A stretch of DNA of 64,000 bases, taken from assembly GCF_040954645.1 (NCBI RefSeq), contig NC_092804.1:90868362-90932361 (forward strand), in the 5' to 3' direction. Below are positions 24,574 to 35,539 of the stretch, piece after piece; position 1 is the stretch's first letter, and each line of letters opens with the position of its first letter. This stretch comes from Diabrotica undecimpunctata. Its lineage: Eukaryota; Arthropoda; Insecta; Coleoptera; Chrysomelidae. Position numbers and translations under genes: made by a program. Below the pieces are notes generated by a model. That model was not told where the DNA came from. It saw only the letters and a list, made by a program, of their open reading frames with translations, and ran no database searches.

Positions 24574-25828
24574 TTAAATGATGTTTTTGACAACTTCAGT
24601 TAGAGGAAAGTATTCGAGTAGACTGTCGTGGACAATTAAACAGTACGCTCGAGTGCCTGCAGGAAAACCTTCATCTGCTTCGATTTCCAACTTAATATCA
24701 ACGGTTCCCGATCTAAATGACGTATCATCCTGTTTGGAGCAGTCGAAAGTAAACAAAGCATATTTTTTAAAAAGCATTATAATCCAAAATTGGATGTTTT
24801 GTTGACGAATGAGTATAACTGGGAAAGAATTGGGTATAGTTGTAGTGAGCTATAGCATAATCATTTTTCGCAAAATCCAATTGCATTCTCTCGTTAGGCC
24901 AATATTCACCATTAATAACCACTCGTACGCTGGACACCTTAATGTTATCGAATAACGTTGAATTGGCGTGAATGTCATCTCGTTTAGAAGTTTGAAAAGC
25001 TACAATGACATAGCGTGGACGTTCAACAGCTGAAGTTGTCTTTACACTCCATATCTCACGTCGGGATCCAGCCGTAAGTGAAGGTAGTTCATTAAGTTCC
25101 CATTTACGGAAAGGTATGGTTATCGGCGTATTATTCTTAATCGGAGTCATTAGGTCAATTTTCACATCGTCATTCGGAAAGACATGTTTGACCTTCAGTT
25201 CCATGCTGGTAACAGTTAAAGACACTGTTGTTGTTGTTGTGGCATTAGGTTCTTCCACTAAAATACTGTCTCTATCATTACGTGCTCGAACAAATCGAAA
25301 CACTTGACGACCATAGGTTAATTTATTGTAATCGTTGAAAATGTTGAAAATATGTTTTATCGGAATCAGTAAACTAAAGCTGTCTCCCGATAAATGTGGA
25401 TTATTGGGATAGTTCCATCCTGCAGTACTGAGATACTTGGAATCGTCAGGAGTGTAACACAACAAACTGCGAATAGTGCTGACTACACCAGGATCTCGAA
25501 CTATTTCCATGTCGTGTGAACTTTGGATGTATGTACATGTATCAAACAAAAAGGCTCCAGCATTCGGTGCAAGAGAAACAGTTCCAGTACCCACTTTCTT
25601 TATACTTCCTTTAATTTCCAAAAGTGTTTCGTGTATGGCAAAAAATGCATCTGATTGATTGATGATAAACTCGACAACGTCGCTATTATTAAATGACTTG
25701 ATGTAAGGTGTATATGTACGAAATTCTTCTTTTCTAATAGTATCGTCGAACTGAGGTTTCTGGTACAGATCTAAAATAGGTGGTTGAGGTTCCTGAACCT
25801 GTCGTCAAATGTATTGACGTTTTGACAT
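24574..25828 (-). pseudogene. Polinton major capsid protein (double jelly-roll), broken
   Basis: The best start is the ATG at 25,826-25,828, overlapping the preceding small frame. The translation covers ~415 codons. Landmarks are an N-terminal FRTYTPYIKSF segment, then FPNDDVKIDL, IPFRKWELNELPSL and RPRYVIVAFQTSKRD in the second jelly roll, and a C-terminal FTFDCSKQDD...VDIKLEIEA region. These match arthropod Polinton capsid proteins. Breaks are a TGA at codon 8 (25,805-25,807) and a one-base shift in a T run near 24,770, which moves the last ~65 residues to another frame. Next to penton, as expected for virion genes. Confidence 0.85.
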
Positions 25829-25955
25829 CTTTTAGCTGTAATCCAATGGAAACAAGAAAGGCTTTATTGACAGCAGACACGTCACGTCGCTTGTAAGATT
25901 TGCGTGAGACTAATGGATATTGATGTGTAGAGCTTTGTTTTATAATTAAACCCAT
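25734..25955 (-). CDS. Small basic protein between penton and major capsid
   Basis: The ATG (25,953-25,955) directly follows the penton stop codon (TAG, 25,956-25,958). The first ~42 residues (SYKRRDVSAVNKAFLVSIGLQL) resemble the short basic ORF commonly found just upstream of the capsid gene in arthropod Polintons. The frame reads on into the capsid gene's 5' end to 73 residues. That extension overlaps another frame and may be abnormal. Function unknown. Confidence 0.45.
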   Translation of the reverse strand: MGLIIKQSSTHQYPLVSRKSYKRRDVSAVNKAFLVSIGLQLKDVKTSIHLTTGSGTSTTYFRSVPETSVRRYY

Positions 25956-26214
25956 CTATATCGTTTCCTTAAAATCCAAATGAAGTGTACTTTTCTCTCC
26001 TCTAAAGTTGACTGGTCTTAAATCTTGATCGAGTACGCTAACGGTAATGTTGGCAATTTCACGTATGCTATTGCTTACTGGTATGTATATAGGATTATGA
26101 GGACGTTCGTCAATAGAGAAACCAGGATCAACACTTATCGGAAAATGTAGAACGGTGTGCGCAGGTCTGTCCTCGTAAAAGGCTCCTTCGGTAATGTTGC
26201 ATTCAAAAAGTAGG

Positions 26215-26230
26215 CTCGATACTTTTATAA
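26215..26230. repeat. Target-site duplication of element A, 3' side
   Basis: CTCGATACTTTTATAA, identical to 31,776-31,791. It directly abuts the element's poly(A), seen here as a T run. Confidence 0.97.
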
Positions 26231-26380
26231 TTTTTTTTTTTTTTATTTATTTTGCTTCAACCACTTAGGGTTATTAGCATAAGAATAATACAAAAGTGAT
26301 AAAGACATACATAGGCATATACAAAATATCAATTACATAATAATGTATACAATATATATTTTAATTATTAATGTATTGTA

Positions 26381-29300
26381 TTAAATTTTATTGAAAAGGT
26401 TTATAGTTTTCAAGAATTCTATCAAGTCAGCTACGTATTTAGATTCTCCTAAAAGTTCTTTTAATGTTTTTGGAAAATGATGATATAGTCTTTCCACTGA
26501 GTATATTGGACACTCAATCAAAATGTGCTTCACTGTCACTTTACATTCACAAACAAAACACACTGGTTCCTCTTCTTTCTTCAACAAGTATTCATGTGTA
26601 GTAGAAGTGTGTCCTAATCTGAGACGTGTTAATAGGACTTGATGTTGTCGCTTTGAAGGCCAGGAGTTCCATGGAAGGACGAAAGATTTTATTTCTATCA
26701 ATTTAGTGGTGCTTCTATTCCATTGGTTTTGCCAAACATCGTACAATTTTGATTTTAAGTAAGGTTTTAAATCCAAATGCACCGTTAGATTTTCCACTGA
26801 TGCGGTTGTATTGGTTACTGCGGACCTAGCTAGACTATCTGCCTTTTCGTTACCATCTATTCCAACGTGTGACGGTACCCAGAGGAACTCTACTGTTAAA
26901 TTGTTTTGGTATATACGGTATAAAATTAACTTAATCTGCTGCAATGTTGGATGAGAGGGATAAATCTGAGAAATTGATGTCAGACAACTAAGTGAATCAG
27001 ATATTATAAGAGATTTGGGAAGTTTTTTTTCTAGAATATAGGTTAGGGCCTTATTGATGGCAAATAGTTCTGCTGTAAAAATACTTGTCTTAGGAGACAA
27101 TTTATAGATGGAATGTTCATGGGATGTCACAAAGCATGCTCCTACTCCATTTATGGTCTTAGATGCGTCTGTGTATATAAAATGGTAATTTTTGTACTGT
27201 GTGAGAACATGGAGAAAGTGAGTTTTAAAAAAATTTGGTATCACGTTATTTTTGTTATATGCTGTAAGTTTACGGTTACAAAGCGGAGAGGGAACAACCC
27301 AAGGAAAACATAAATTTATTTCATAGATAGGATAAATGGGAGGTAGTTCAATATTAAAATCGAATAAGTATCTATTAGCTCGTTCATAGAAAGGTACAGG
27401 ACCCCTATTTCTTTTTCGATAGACCTCCTGGAACCTGTTAGCAACAGCATGATGAAGAGCTGGATTTTTTGGGTTAGATTTTATACTCGAGACATACGAT
27501 AGAGTTAAGTATTTTCTTCTTAGGTTTAAGGGTGGCTCTCCAGCTTCACAGAGTAGACTGTCCACAGGACTGGTGCAATATGCTCCTAGAGCAAGTCTAA
27601 CGGCTGAACTCTGAAGAGTATCCAAAGTTTTAAGCAATGCTTGGTTTGCGGTGTTATACACAACACATCCGTAGTCCAGTTTTGATCTAATTAAAGCTCT
27701 ATATAAATTTATTAGAGTTGGAAAATCTGCTCCCCAATTTTTATGTGACACAGATTTCATAATGTTTAGTCCAGCTTGGCACGATACTCTTAGCGAGTGT
27801 ATATGACTTGTCCAACTTAATTTTGAGTCCAGTTGCATCCCTAGGAATTTTATTTCTTTTGTATATTCTATAGGAGAATTGTTTAAAAATAGATTTGGGA
27901 GCTTTTGTGGATTTGATTTTCGTGAAAAATGTATAGCTTTTGTTTTTGTGTTGGAAAACTGGAGCCCAATATTGTTAGACCACGATTCTATCGACTTAAG
28001 AGCTGCAGAAATACGATTATGAGCCGATAATATGTTTTTATTTCTTGCTAGAATTACCAGATCATCAGCATACAAAAAAGTTTTAATTGTGCGATTGCAG
28101 TCCGACACAACATTATTAATAGCAATTAAAAATAGTACTACGCTTAGATTCGAGCCCTGTGGAATTCCATTTTTCTGTAATTTAGATTCAGACAAATGGT
28201 TATTGATTCGAACTTGGAAATATCGTTCCCGTAGAAAGTTTGAAATAAAAGCAAACATGTTACCGTGAATCTTCCAATTGTGGAGTGTGGTTAAAATATC
28301 GTAGCGCCATACTGTATCAAAAGCCTTTTTTACATCAAAGAATATGGCTAAACATTCTTGATTACATATAAATGCTTCATGAATTTCTGATTCCAATGAT
28401 ATTAAGTTATCTAATGTTGATCTATTTTTCCTAAATCCACTTTGTTCGGGTATAATAAGATGTTTATGTTCAATATACCACATGAGTCGATTAGCAATGA
28501 TCTTTTCTAGCAACTTACACATTGCATTCGTGAGAGAGATTGGTCTATAGGATTCTGCTTCAAATTTAGGTTTACCTGGTTTGTGTATTGGAACTATGAT
28601 TGATGAGTGCCATATGTGTGGGAATACCTTATTGATCCATATAAAATTGAATAGTTGCAATAATAGTTCTTGGCCTACTAGTGGTAGGTTCTGTAGAAAA
28701 AGCACAGGTATATTATCTGGTCCTGGACTAGTATTTCTAACGGAGTTAAGAGTTTCAATAAGTTCAGTCAAGCTTATAGGATTGTTTATTGGTGAAGTGT
28801 CATTGATTATTGGTATTCCTTTATTTTCTTCAAATCGTTTTTTATTTAAGAATTCTACTGAATAGTTTTCATCACTAGAAGCAGTACAATATTGATTTGC
28901 CATTATTTCAGATATATTGCATTCGGACGTAAATGTCTGATTGTCTTTTATTAAGTACTTTATAGAGTGTTGTGAATTTTTTCCAGATATACTTCTAATC
29001 ATGTTCCAGATTTGACCAATTGGAGTAGATCTATTGATTTCTGAAACAAACTTTTGCCATGACTCTTGCTTGCTTTTTTTAATAATAAATCTACATTTAG
29101 CTCTTATTCTTTTAAATTCTAAATGATTTTCAGTAGTTTTATATCGTTTATATCTATTAAAAGCCGATTTAGATTCCCTTATTGCCTGTTTGCACGCATC
29201 GTTCCACCACGGTACAGGTGAATGTTTTGGATGAAAAGCTGTTTTTCCAATGGATTTATTCGCTGCATCAATGATGACTTTATTGAAAAATAATGTTTTC

Positions 29301-30105
29301 TCGTCAATATCTTGTTCTGAGTCTAACATTTCTCTAAGATTCATAGCTGATGAAGAGATCAATGTTGAGAACAGTGTCCAGTTGGCTTTATTTAAGGACC
29401 ATTTGGTGATGTGTGTATTGTGCTTATGGTACAACAGATTGTTAACTAAGATGGGAAAGTGATCACTTCCATATAGATCAGGTAAAGTGTCCCACGATAA
29501 ACTAGGTTGCAAGTTTGGTTCACAAATTGACAAATCAATTGCTGAAAACTCTCCTGTTGCAGCATTATATCGAGTATTCCTGCCGTCATTAAGTAGATTT
29601 AAATTAAGATTATTTAGGATATTTTCTATTTTTCTTCCCATTTTTGTCAATTTTTTTAAGCCCCATAATGAATTATGTGCATTAAAATCTCCCAGTATAA
29701 TTCGAGGTGTAGGAATCTGACATAAAAGATTAGAAATATCTGCTATACTTGGATCAGAATTAGGTGCGATGTAAAGACTGCAGATGTTAACTTTTAGTGG
29801 ACCTACTAAGCACACCGCTACAGCCTCTAGATTTGTTATTAGAGGAATACTGCAATATTCATAGGAATTCTCGATAAAAATTGAAACTCCACCACTGGCA
29901 TGTTCTTGATTTTGCCTAATTTTAGATACACTTGTATAATTTCTCAAATTATGAATTTTGTTATTTTTAAAATGAGTTTCTTGTAGACAAATTATAGAAG
30001 GTGAATTTTGAGCAATTATTAATTGTAACATTTCCAAACGGGTATAATAACCGTTCAAATTCCACTGTAAAATAGACTTGAACGTGAGCTTATGTAGAAG
30101 GTTCT
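26381..30105 (-). CDS. Element A ORF2: endonuclease-reverse transcriptase-RNase H
   Basis: About 1,240 codons. An APE-type endonuclease occupies residues ~1-220 (ILQWNLNGYY, LQETHF, GDFNAHN, SDHFPI). The RT is at ~440-720 (YRPISLTNAMCK, FFDVKKAFDTVW, GIPQGSNLSVVLF, catalytic FLYADDLVIL). RNase H is at ~960-1,090 (FIYTDASKTINGVG, TAELFAI, SDSLSCL, WVPSHVGIDGNEKAD). A Cys/His finger closes it (CFVCECKVTVKHILIEC). No internal stop. The open frame begins after a TAG near 30,106, and no ATG precedes the endonuclease's QWN motif; the first AUG falls after it. Translation therefore probably relies on reinitiation, recoding or a non-AUG codon. Product acts in target-primed reverse transcription. Confidence 0.95.
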
Positions 30106-31547
30106 ATGGAGGAGTCGCTATCGAGCTGAGGTTTTAGTTGTCGAGTAATTGAATTAATTATTTTAGTACATCGCGATTTCATTTTTTTTGATATAATGTG
30201 AGGATAGATCTCTTTTAACAGATTAAGTAAGCCTAACGTGTCTTCTGTATAAGTTTTAGATAGACTCAATTTATCTGGAGATCCTAAAGCATTTTCAAAA
30301 AAATCAGTTAGTTGTTCAAAATTTAATATCGGTGTTATAAGTTTATTAGTAATAAAATCTTTTATGGGTTCCATACTGTTAGCAATAGTCTCAGAATTAT
30401 CAATAGTTTTGGATTTTTTAAGTTTTTGTATTGGTTTTGTGAAATTTTCTTTAGGTTCTTGTAAAGGTGGGGATAAAATTTCATCAAGGCTGCGCTTAGC
30501 TGTGTTTACTTCTTTAATAGGTGTATTAGTTATTTCAAGTGTATCAGTTGTATCTATTGATATGCTATTGATAGGGCATGCTAGTGTTGAAGAAGAGTTT
30601 GGGATTGATGTATGAGGTTGTGAAACATTAGGTGTTGTTGATAATTGGGTAGTTGTTATATTTGTATCTGTGCATGTAGTTTGAGAACTTGGGAGTGATG
30701 TTGAGGGTGATATTTGGGATGCAGTTAATATTGGTGTAGTTAATGAAGAAGGTATAGTCGAGGATTGTAAGGATAAGGTATTCGCTAAAGAGGCTGATGT
30801 GGTCGGGACGTCATGTGGAAGAGTATTACCTACTGTATTTATAGTAGTAGTTGGCACTGTTGTTGTTAAGTTTTGATTTGGATTTGTACAGGATGGACAA
30901 TTTGCTACAAAATGGTCAGATTGTTTACAATAGTAACACATCTGTTTTTCTAAAGATAAGAAAATACGATAAGATGTTTGTTCGTGGTTTATGACAATTG
31001 AGGGAGGAATTAATGTACCTTCTAAAGGAGAGATAAATGTATGTCTTCGAAAGCTCAGTATATGTCTATATTCTGGGTTTGTTGTACCTATTCGTAAAAA
31101 ATTAATTGGAGTTAATAAATTGAGGCCTAACTTTTTAAGTTCAGATTCTATGAAAGTGTGAGGAATACTAGGGCAAACATTAGAGATTAGTAATCTTTCA
31201 TTTGGTGTAATTAAGCGTCGAGCATAAATTATTTGTTGATTGATGGTTATTCTTCCGTTGTCAGCATTCATGACAGTTTCTACTAATTCTTCACTAGCTA
31301 GGTAAATACAAATACGGTGATTTGAAATTCGTGATGAAAAAATAATATATCTTGGTTCTATAATTTTTCCCAGTGCAAGTAGATATTCCTCAAGTTTGGC
31401 ATTTTCCAGAGCATTATATAAAATAGCTTGTTTCTTGGATGGGAATTTTGGAGCTGAATTAATTAACGCTGCAGAATATGAAGAAGTTTTATGTGATGTC
31501 AATAACATTTGGGGCCTCGACGGCCCTGGACTATTAACATCATCCAT
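30090..31547 (-). CDS. Element A ORF1: gag-like RNA-binding protein
   Basis: 485 residues from ATG at 31,547. The N-terminal half (residues ~40-200) resembles the paired RRM-like/PRE_C2HC region of insect non-LTR gag proteins. One CCHC knuckle follows at ~205-220 (CYYCKQSDHFVANC, spacing C-2-C-4-H-4-C). Residues ~225-345 are a Ser/Thr/Pro-rich linker of low complexity, and the C-terminal ~100 residues are charged and helical. It ends 15 bases into the open ORF2 frame. Expected role is binding element RNA to form the RNP. Confidence 0.9.
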   Translation of the reverse strand: MDDVNSPGPSRPQMLLTSHKTSSYSAALINSAPKFPSKKQAILYNALENAKLEEYLLALGKIIEPRYIIFSSRISNHRICIYLASEELVETVMNADNGRITINQQIIYARRLITPNERLLISNVCPSIPHTFIESELKKLGLNLLTPINFLRIGTTNPEYRHILSFRRHTFISPLEGTLIPPSIVINHEQTSYRIFLSLEKQMCYYCKQSDHFVANCPSCTNPNQNLTTTVPTTTINTVGNTLPHDVPTTSASLANTLSLQSSTIPSSLTTPILTASQISPSTSLPSSQTTCTDTNITTTQLSTTPNVSQPHTSIPNSSSTLACPINSISIDTTDTLEITNTPIKEVNTAKRSLDEILSPPLQEPKENFTKPIQKLKKSKTIDNSETIANSMEPIKDFITNKLITPILNFEQLTDFFENALGSPDKLSLSKTYTEDTLGLLNLLKEIYPHIISKKMKSRCTKIINSITRQLKPQLDSDSSIEPST

Positions 31548-31775
31548 TTTCGTTTGTAAATAACATCAGGTAATATAAACAATATGAACTTGTTGTGAAG
31601 TAAGTATCTAATTAGATTAAAATTACTTACAGATTTTCTCCAATAAGTTCACTAATTTTTATTTATAATAACACAACACTTTAATTATTAAGTGGATATA
31701 AATAAAAGCACAAAAACTAGGTGCGATTAGACTGGTAATTAAATACGTCCAACCTCGCCAAAGGTTCAAATCGTT

Positions 31776-31791
31776 CTCGATACTTTTATAA
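31776..31791. repeat. Target-site duplication of element A, 5' side
   Basis: CTCGATACTTTTATAA, identical to 26,215-26,230. Confidence 0.97.
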
Positions 31792-32318
31792 TGTTTACAG
31801 GTTGGTCCGAAGAATGCATTTTTCCTGGCACAAATATTCTGTTTGATGAGAAACCCAATATTTTGCCGAGACTGTCATCTTTCTCGAAAGTAACAGCATG
31901 ATCTTGACTAAAGATTTCACACTTGAGCGTATTGTTGTTGGGTCTTAAGATGAACTCATTATCTCGAATCGAATTATATTTATCGATTAATGCGTTATGA
32001 ATATACGTTTCGATATCGGTAATTTCATAAGATCCAGACGGAATATCGATGCTACACAACTTTTTTCGATCATTTTTCTCGTAGTAGTAAAACTTTTCGC
32101 CATCGATGTTTGGAATCGAATTATATGTATGAAATCCCAACACTGCTACATAATACTGTCGGTTAGGGTCAAGCACAAGAGGTACTTGAGGAGTAAACGA
32201 AAACTCGTTGGAAGTACTTGTCAAGGTCAACAATCGAGACATGACTGATACATTTGAATAGGTGTATGAAATTAAATAGCAAAATATGTTAAAAATTCCT
32301 ATATTTATTCTTATACTG

Positions 32319-32543
32319 TTACAAATTTTTCTCATAATATGACACATTACAAAATACACATCTACTTTCCATATACATGCCGCAAACATCACTCCATTCA
32401 TGTCTATCATAGTCTTTCTTGCAGGGTAAATAATCTTCTAGTGCGCGACGAATATCTTGAGGTAGTTCATACCAAACAACGCTCGTTATATTTTTCATAA
32501 AAATGCAAATGGCACGTCCCAATATATCGTTAGATGGTTCCAT
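32319..32543 (-). CDS. Small Cys-containing Polinton protein, unknown
   Basis: 74 residues starting MEPSNDILGRAICIFMKN, with a CGMYMESRCVFCN cluster near the C-terminus that could bind a metal. Its start overlaps the end of the protease frame by 14 bases, a typical compact virion-gene arrangement, and penton follows ~75 bases downstream on the same strand. No family recognised. Confidence 0.5.
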   Translation of the reverse strand: MEPSNDILGRAICIFMKNITSVVWYELPQDIRRALEDYLPCKKDYDRHEWSDVCGMYMESRCVFCNVSYYEKNL

Positions 32544-33663
32544 TGTAGAGAAACTTTAAACAAAGATGTCCACAGTTAATTTGGTTATAACTTTGATATT
32601 GATCGTTATTGTAGAAAATTCTTCCACCGTTCAAGTAGGATACTAGTTCTCGCGGTGGTTTCAAGCAACCATATGAATCAAAGTACTCTATATCGTTGTT
32701 TATCTTTCTGTAAGCTACCCAATGTGTACCGGGGTTTGTGGAAATGTCGAGATTAATAATAGCACATTCATGTTTACGAGGGCTACGTGGTAAATTATCT
32801 CGCATGAACACGCCGCGGAAATTTGAAATTTTAAGTAGTTTAACAAATCTCTTTAAATCCACATTGGTTAAAGGTCTATTAGGTAGCTTCAGCGAAAGTT
32901 TTTTGCCTTTTTTAAATATAATCCAAAGCCACCTTTAGCGTTTTTTCGCAGGTATAATCCTTTGCCTAGATGTTCCATTGCATTGTTGTGACGTTTATCT
33001 TCTAGTTTCTTTTGAGCATTATTTGAATCAATAACAGTTTTCGCTATCGCGCTTGCGCCCCCCAGCGAGGCTTCCGAGAGCTGATAGGCCTGCAAAGATT
33101 GGGATTAAAGGTAAAATGCCACCAGTTTTTGGTTCAAATATAATAATTCTTGGAACACGTACATTTTTCTTGCCATCTACATTCTTAACGGCTGTTCTAG
33201 CTGCTGCAAGTGCAAATAGAGCGGATTTACGCAGATTTGGTGACGGAGGAGCACGTTTCAATGTTTTGATAATTGGCTGTAACACATGTCGCTTAAATGA
33301 ACCAACACCTTTACCACGTTTCATACCCATACCCAGTTTTCGTTTAGCTTTCATTGCTGTAGTAGTTAACCAGGCAGCGGTTTTTTCACCCAAAGATACG
33401 TCTTTTGCTTTAACTCGTTCCCACGCTTTATTTTCCAACACCCAATCTGCTTTATGTCGATCTTTCAATGAATTACTTTGGGAATATGCGAGATCGTGAT
33501 CTCTCGCAGCTCGATCTAACGGATTTATCCACGGATCTCCACGAGCTAGACGTTTCTGTAATTTAGTTCCAGGTCCTAGATATTGGTAACCAGGAGCATG
33601 CAATTCAAACGGTAGACTATTGATCAGAGAATTCAACACTCCTTCACCTTGAACGACCAACAT
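32530..33663 (-). pseudogene. PLA2-like / adenain-type protease fusion, two frameshifts
   Basis: The first frame (33,663-33,028) opens MLVVQGEGVLNSL and carries a parvovirus-VP1-like phospholipase A2 module: APGYQYLGPGT, then NPLDRAARDHDLAYSQS, with the catalytic His-Asp pair. A basic region and a hydrophobic ILPLIPIFAGLSALGSLAG segment follow. A one-base shift in a G6 run (33,058-33,063) leads to a linker (GGASAIAKTV..LGKGLYL). A second shift in an A run (about 32,900-32,913) leads to the C5/Ulp1-like protease: His in GTHWVAY, Asp in YFDSYG, Cys in NCGHLC. Each domain is intact internally, but the polyprotein cannot be made from one frame. Expected role is capsid maturation and, for PLA2, membrane breach. 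Confidence 0.85.
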
Positions 33664-33731
33664 TGAAATGAATCGCTTTTTGCAAAATGTCTTTATATAA
33701 CCATGTGTACAAAATACATCTCAATCACAAG

Positions 33732-34418
33732 ATGAAGGTCATTCAACAAGACAAGACACTAGCAGTGGAAAACTTGGATTTTGTCGACAACGTGACAAGA
33801 ACCAGCAAACATGGTGCATTGCTACCACATTCATTTCGTGCTATCATATGTGGTCCAAGCGGATGTGGAAAAACTAATGTTATGTTGGCATTACTGTTTG
33901 ACCTGAATTGCGCTAAATTCAAAAATGTTTACGTTTATTCAAAGTCGTTGTTTCAGCCCAAGTATCAATTTTTGAAGGAAGTGTTGAAGTCTGTGAAAGA
34001 AGTAGGTTATTTTCCATTTAAAGATAATGATGATGTTATAAGCCCAAGTAAAGCTAAACCAAACTCAATATTCATATTTGATGACGTATCAACGGATCTA
34101 CAACAAACAATACGTGAATATTACTGTATGGGTAGACATAAAGACATTGATTGTGCATACCTATGTCAATCATACAGTCGAGCAGGCAAACAACTTTTAC
34201 GTGATAATGCGAATCTTATTGTATTGTTTAAGCAAGATGAGCTCAATTTGAAACACGTCTTTGATGATCACGTATCACCTGATATGACATTCGAGCAATT
34301 TAAACAATTTTGTTCCGAATGTTGGAAGGACAAATACGGCACATTCGTCATTGTTAAGAATTTCGATATTTCTAACGGACGATATCGTAAAGGTTTCGAC
34401 AAGTTTATAAAACTGTAG
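33732..34418 (+). CDS. Polinton genome-packaging ATPase
   Basis: FtsK/HerA-class P-loop ATPase of ~228 residues, intact. Walker A GPSGCGKT at residues 41-48, Walker B SIFIFDDV at ~112-119. Downstream there is an arginine-containing QSYSRAGKQLLRDNANLIVLFKQ region typical of Polinton ATPases. I prefer the internal ATG (MKVIQQDK) over 33,687, since family members start close to this point. It is divergent from the protease gene, with only ~70 bases between starts, which implies a shared bidirectional promoter. It would load the element DNA into capsids. Confidence 0.9.
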   Translation: MKVIQQDKTLAVENLDFVDNVTRTSKHGALLPHSFRAIICGPSGCGKTNVMLALLFDLNCAKFKNVYVYSKSLFQPKYQFLKEVLKSVKEVGYFPFKDNDDVISPSKAKPNSIFIFDDVSTDLQQTIREYYCMGRHKDIDCAYLCQSYSRAGKQLLRDNANLIVLFKQDELNLKHVFDDHVSPDMTFEQFKQFCSECWKDKYGTFVIVKNFDISNGRYRKGFDKFIKL

Positions 34419-34420
34419 GT

Positions 34421-35536
34421 ATGATCGAAAAACACGCATTGTATAACAATATGTCAGACAAAGAGGTAGCTGCGCGCAAGCGTAAAGTTGCCGAACTAGC
34501 TCGTGTCATTCGCAAAAAGTATTTGGCATTAAAGTTAGGTAAAACAGAACAAGATGAGTCGCTAAATAAACTCTTTAAGCCCATAGCTAAACCTCTAACA
34601 GATATTGCGCAATCGTCAAAAACGTTGCATCATGCTATTAATAACAAGCTTAGACACGTTAAAAAAGAAGAGGTGAAAACGGAGGAAGAGATAAAAAAAG
34701 AAGCCGGCGATGACGATGTATTTTCCGATGCAGTATCAATCGGCCAAGTTAACGAACATGAAATGTTTGATCCTAATAATGTTTCGAAAGAGGCTATTGA
34801 TGAATATATTGAGCAATATCCTCCAATGAGCCATAAGTATATAAAAGAATTTTGGATGAAAGATAATAAAATTGATAAAAACTATGGACCTATTTACAAT
34901 GATGAAATTGGCTGGATGTTGGGTAAACGCAGAATAAACTTTAACAAACACAAAGGTAGTATACAAGTCATCAGTGATGGTAGTGGGAAAGGAGGATGGG
35001 TGCCGGGAACGCCAGGTCTATACCAACTAATTTTCTATGATAACCCTGAAGATTATAATGATACAGATTTAAAGCACTATAAAAGTTTATTAAATAGTAC
35101 AGAAGTTCATCTGGATTCCAAAGGTCGTCTTAAAGGTGCAACTGGGAAAAAATATCATCATATTATCAAACCGCTATTTAAACCTACCGATGAAACAACA
35201 AATAAATCGCCACCGAAAACTCGATCTACTGCATTAAAGAGACAACCTTTCGAAGGTCTTGTTCGTTTAGCAAAAACGACTCGTTCATCATCGATAACAA
35301 CGTCTCCTTGAACATCGTTATCTTCACCATCTAGCGCCAAAGGGTCAGGGCTCGTCGATAATTCTCATTTGATCTACAACGATAATCCTATTGAATATGT
35401 ATATTGGGATGATCCAAACGAACTATGCGACAGACTCAAATTGCTGGTTGCTTCCCAAGAAGCAGGAAACACATCACACAATAACGAAATTGTTGCCATT
35501 ATCAACGAATTACGTGAAGCAGATATTATATATTAA
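34421..35536 (+). pseudogene. Polinton late-gene protein, unknown, with one in-frame TGA
   Basis: 371 codons from ATG 34,421, two bases after the ATPase stop codon. A charged, helical N-terminus (residues 1-110) is followed by a central globular region (YGPIYNDEIGWMLGKRRINF, GTPGLYQLIFYDNPE, then HLDSKGRLKGATGKKYHHII) and a C-terminal YWDDPNELCDRLKLLVASQEA..NNEIVAIINELREA module common in arthropod Polinton proteins. The only break is TGA at 35,309-35,311, in a Ser/Pro-rich linker; the frame continues unchanged for 74 codons. Likely structural or scaffolding. Function unknown. Confidence 0.7.
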
Positions 35537-35539
35537 TGT

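Larger units (their letters stand above)
26231..31775 (-). mobile_element. Element A: full-length I/Jockey-group non-LTR retrotransposon
   Basis: 5,545 bp, bounded by perfect 16 bp target duplications, with a poly(A) tail (T run at 26,231-26,244), a 5' UTR of ~230 bp, intact ORF1 and intact ORF2 with endonuclease, RT and RNase H. Perfect duplications and two open ORFs indicate a recent insertion, possibly still mobilisable in the genome. RNase H plus the APE endonuclease points to the I or a related clade. Exact clade needs a tree. Confidence 0.95.
25956..32242 (-). pseudogene. Polinton penton / minor capsid protein, split by element A
   Basis: The 5' part runs from ATG 32,240-32,242 to 31,776. 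The 3' part runs from 26,230 to TAG at 25,956-25,958. Both parts lie in one continuous frame if the insertion and one target-site copy are disregarded, with no other break, for ~245 residues. Recognisable features are MSRLLTLTSTS near the start, NRQYYVAVLGFHTYNSIPNI, GSYEITDIETYI (a beta-rich module) and, after the insertion, VDPGFSIDERPHNPIYIPVS..REI..ITVSVLDQD..PVNFRGE, the usual penton C-terminus. The single jelly-roll fold is inferred from the family. The lack of other damage suggests the insertion is younger than, or close in age to, the other gene losses. Confidence 0.85.

Noticed and set aside
33053..33499. 148-codon plus-strand frame
   Set aside because: Antisense to the PLA2-protease gene; no domain of its own.
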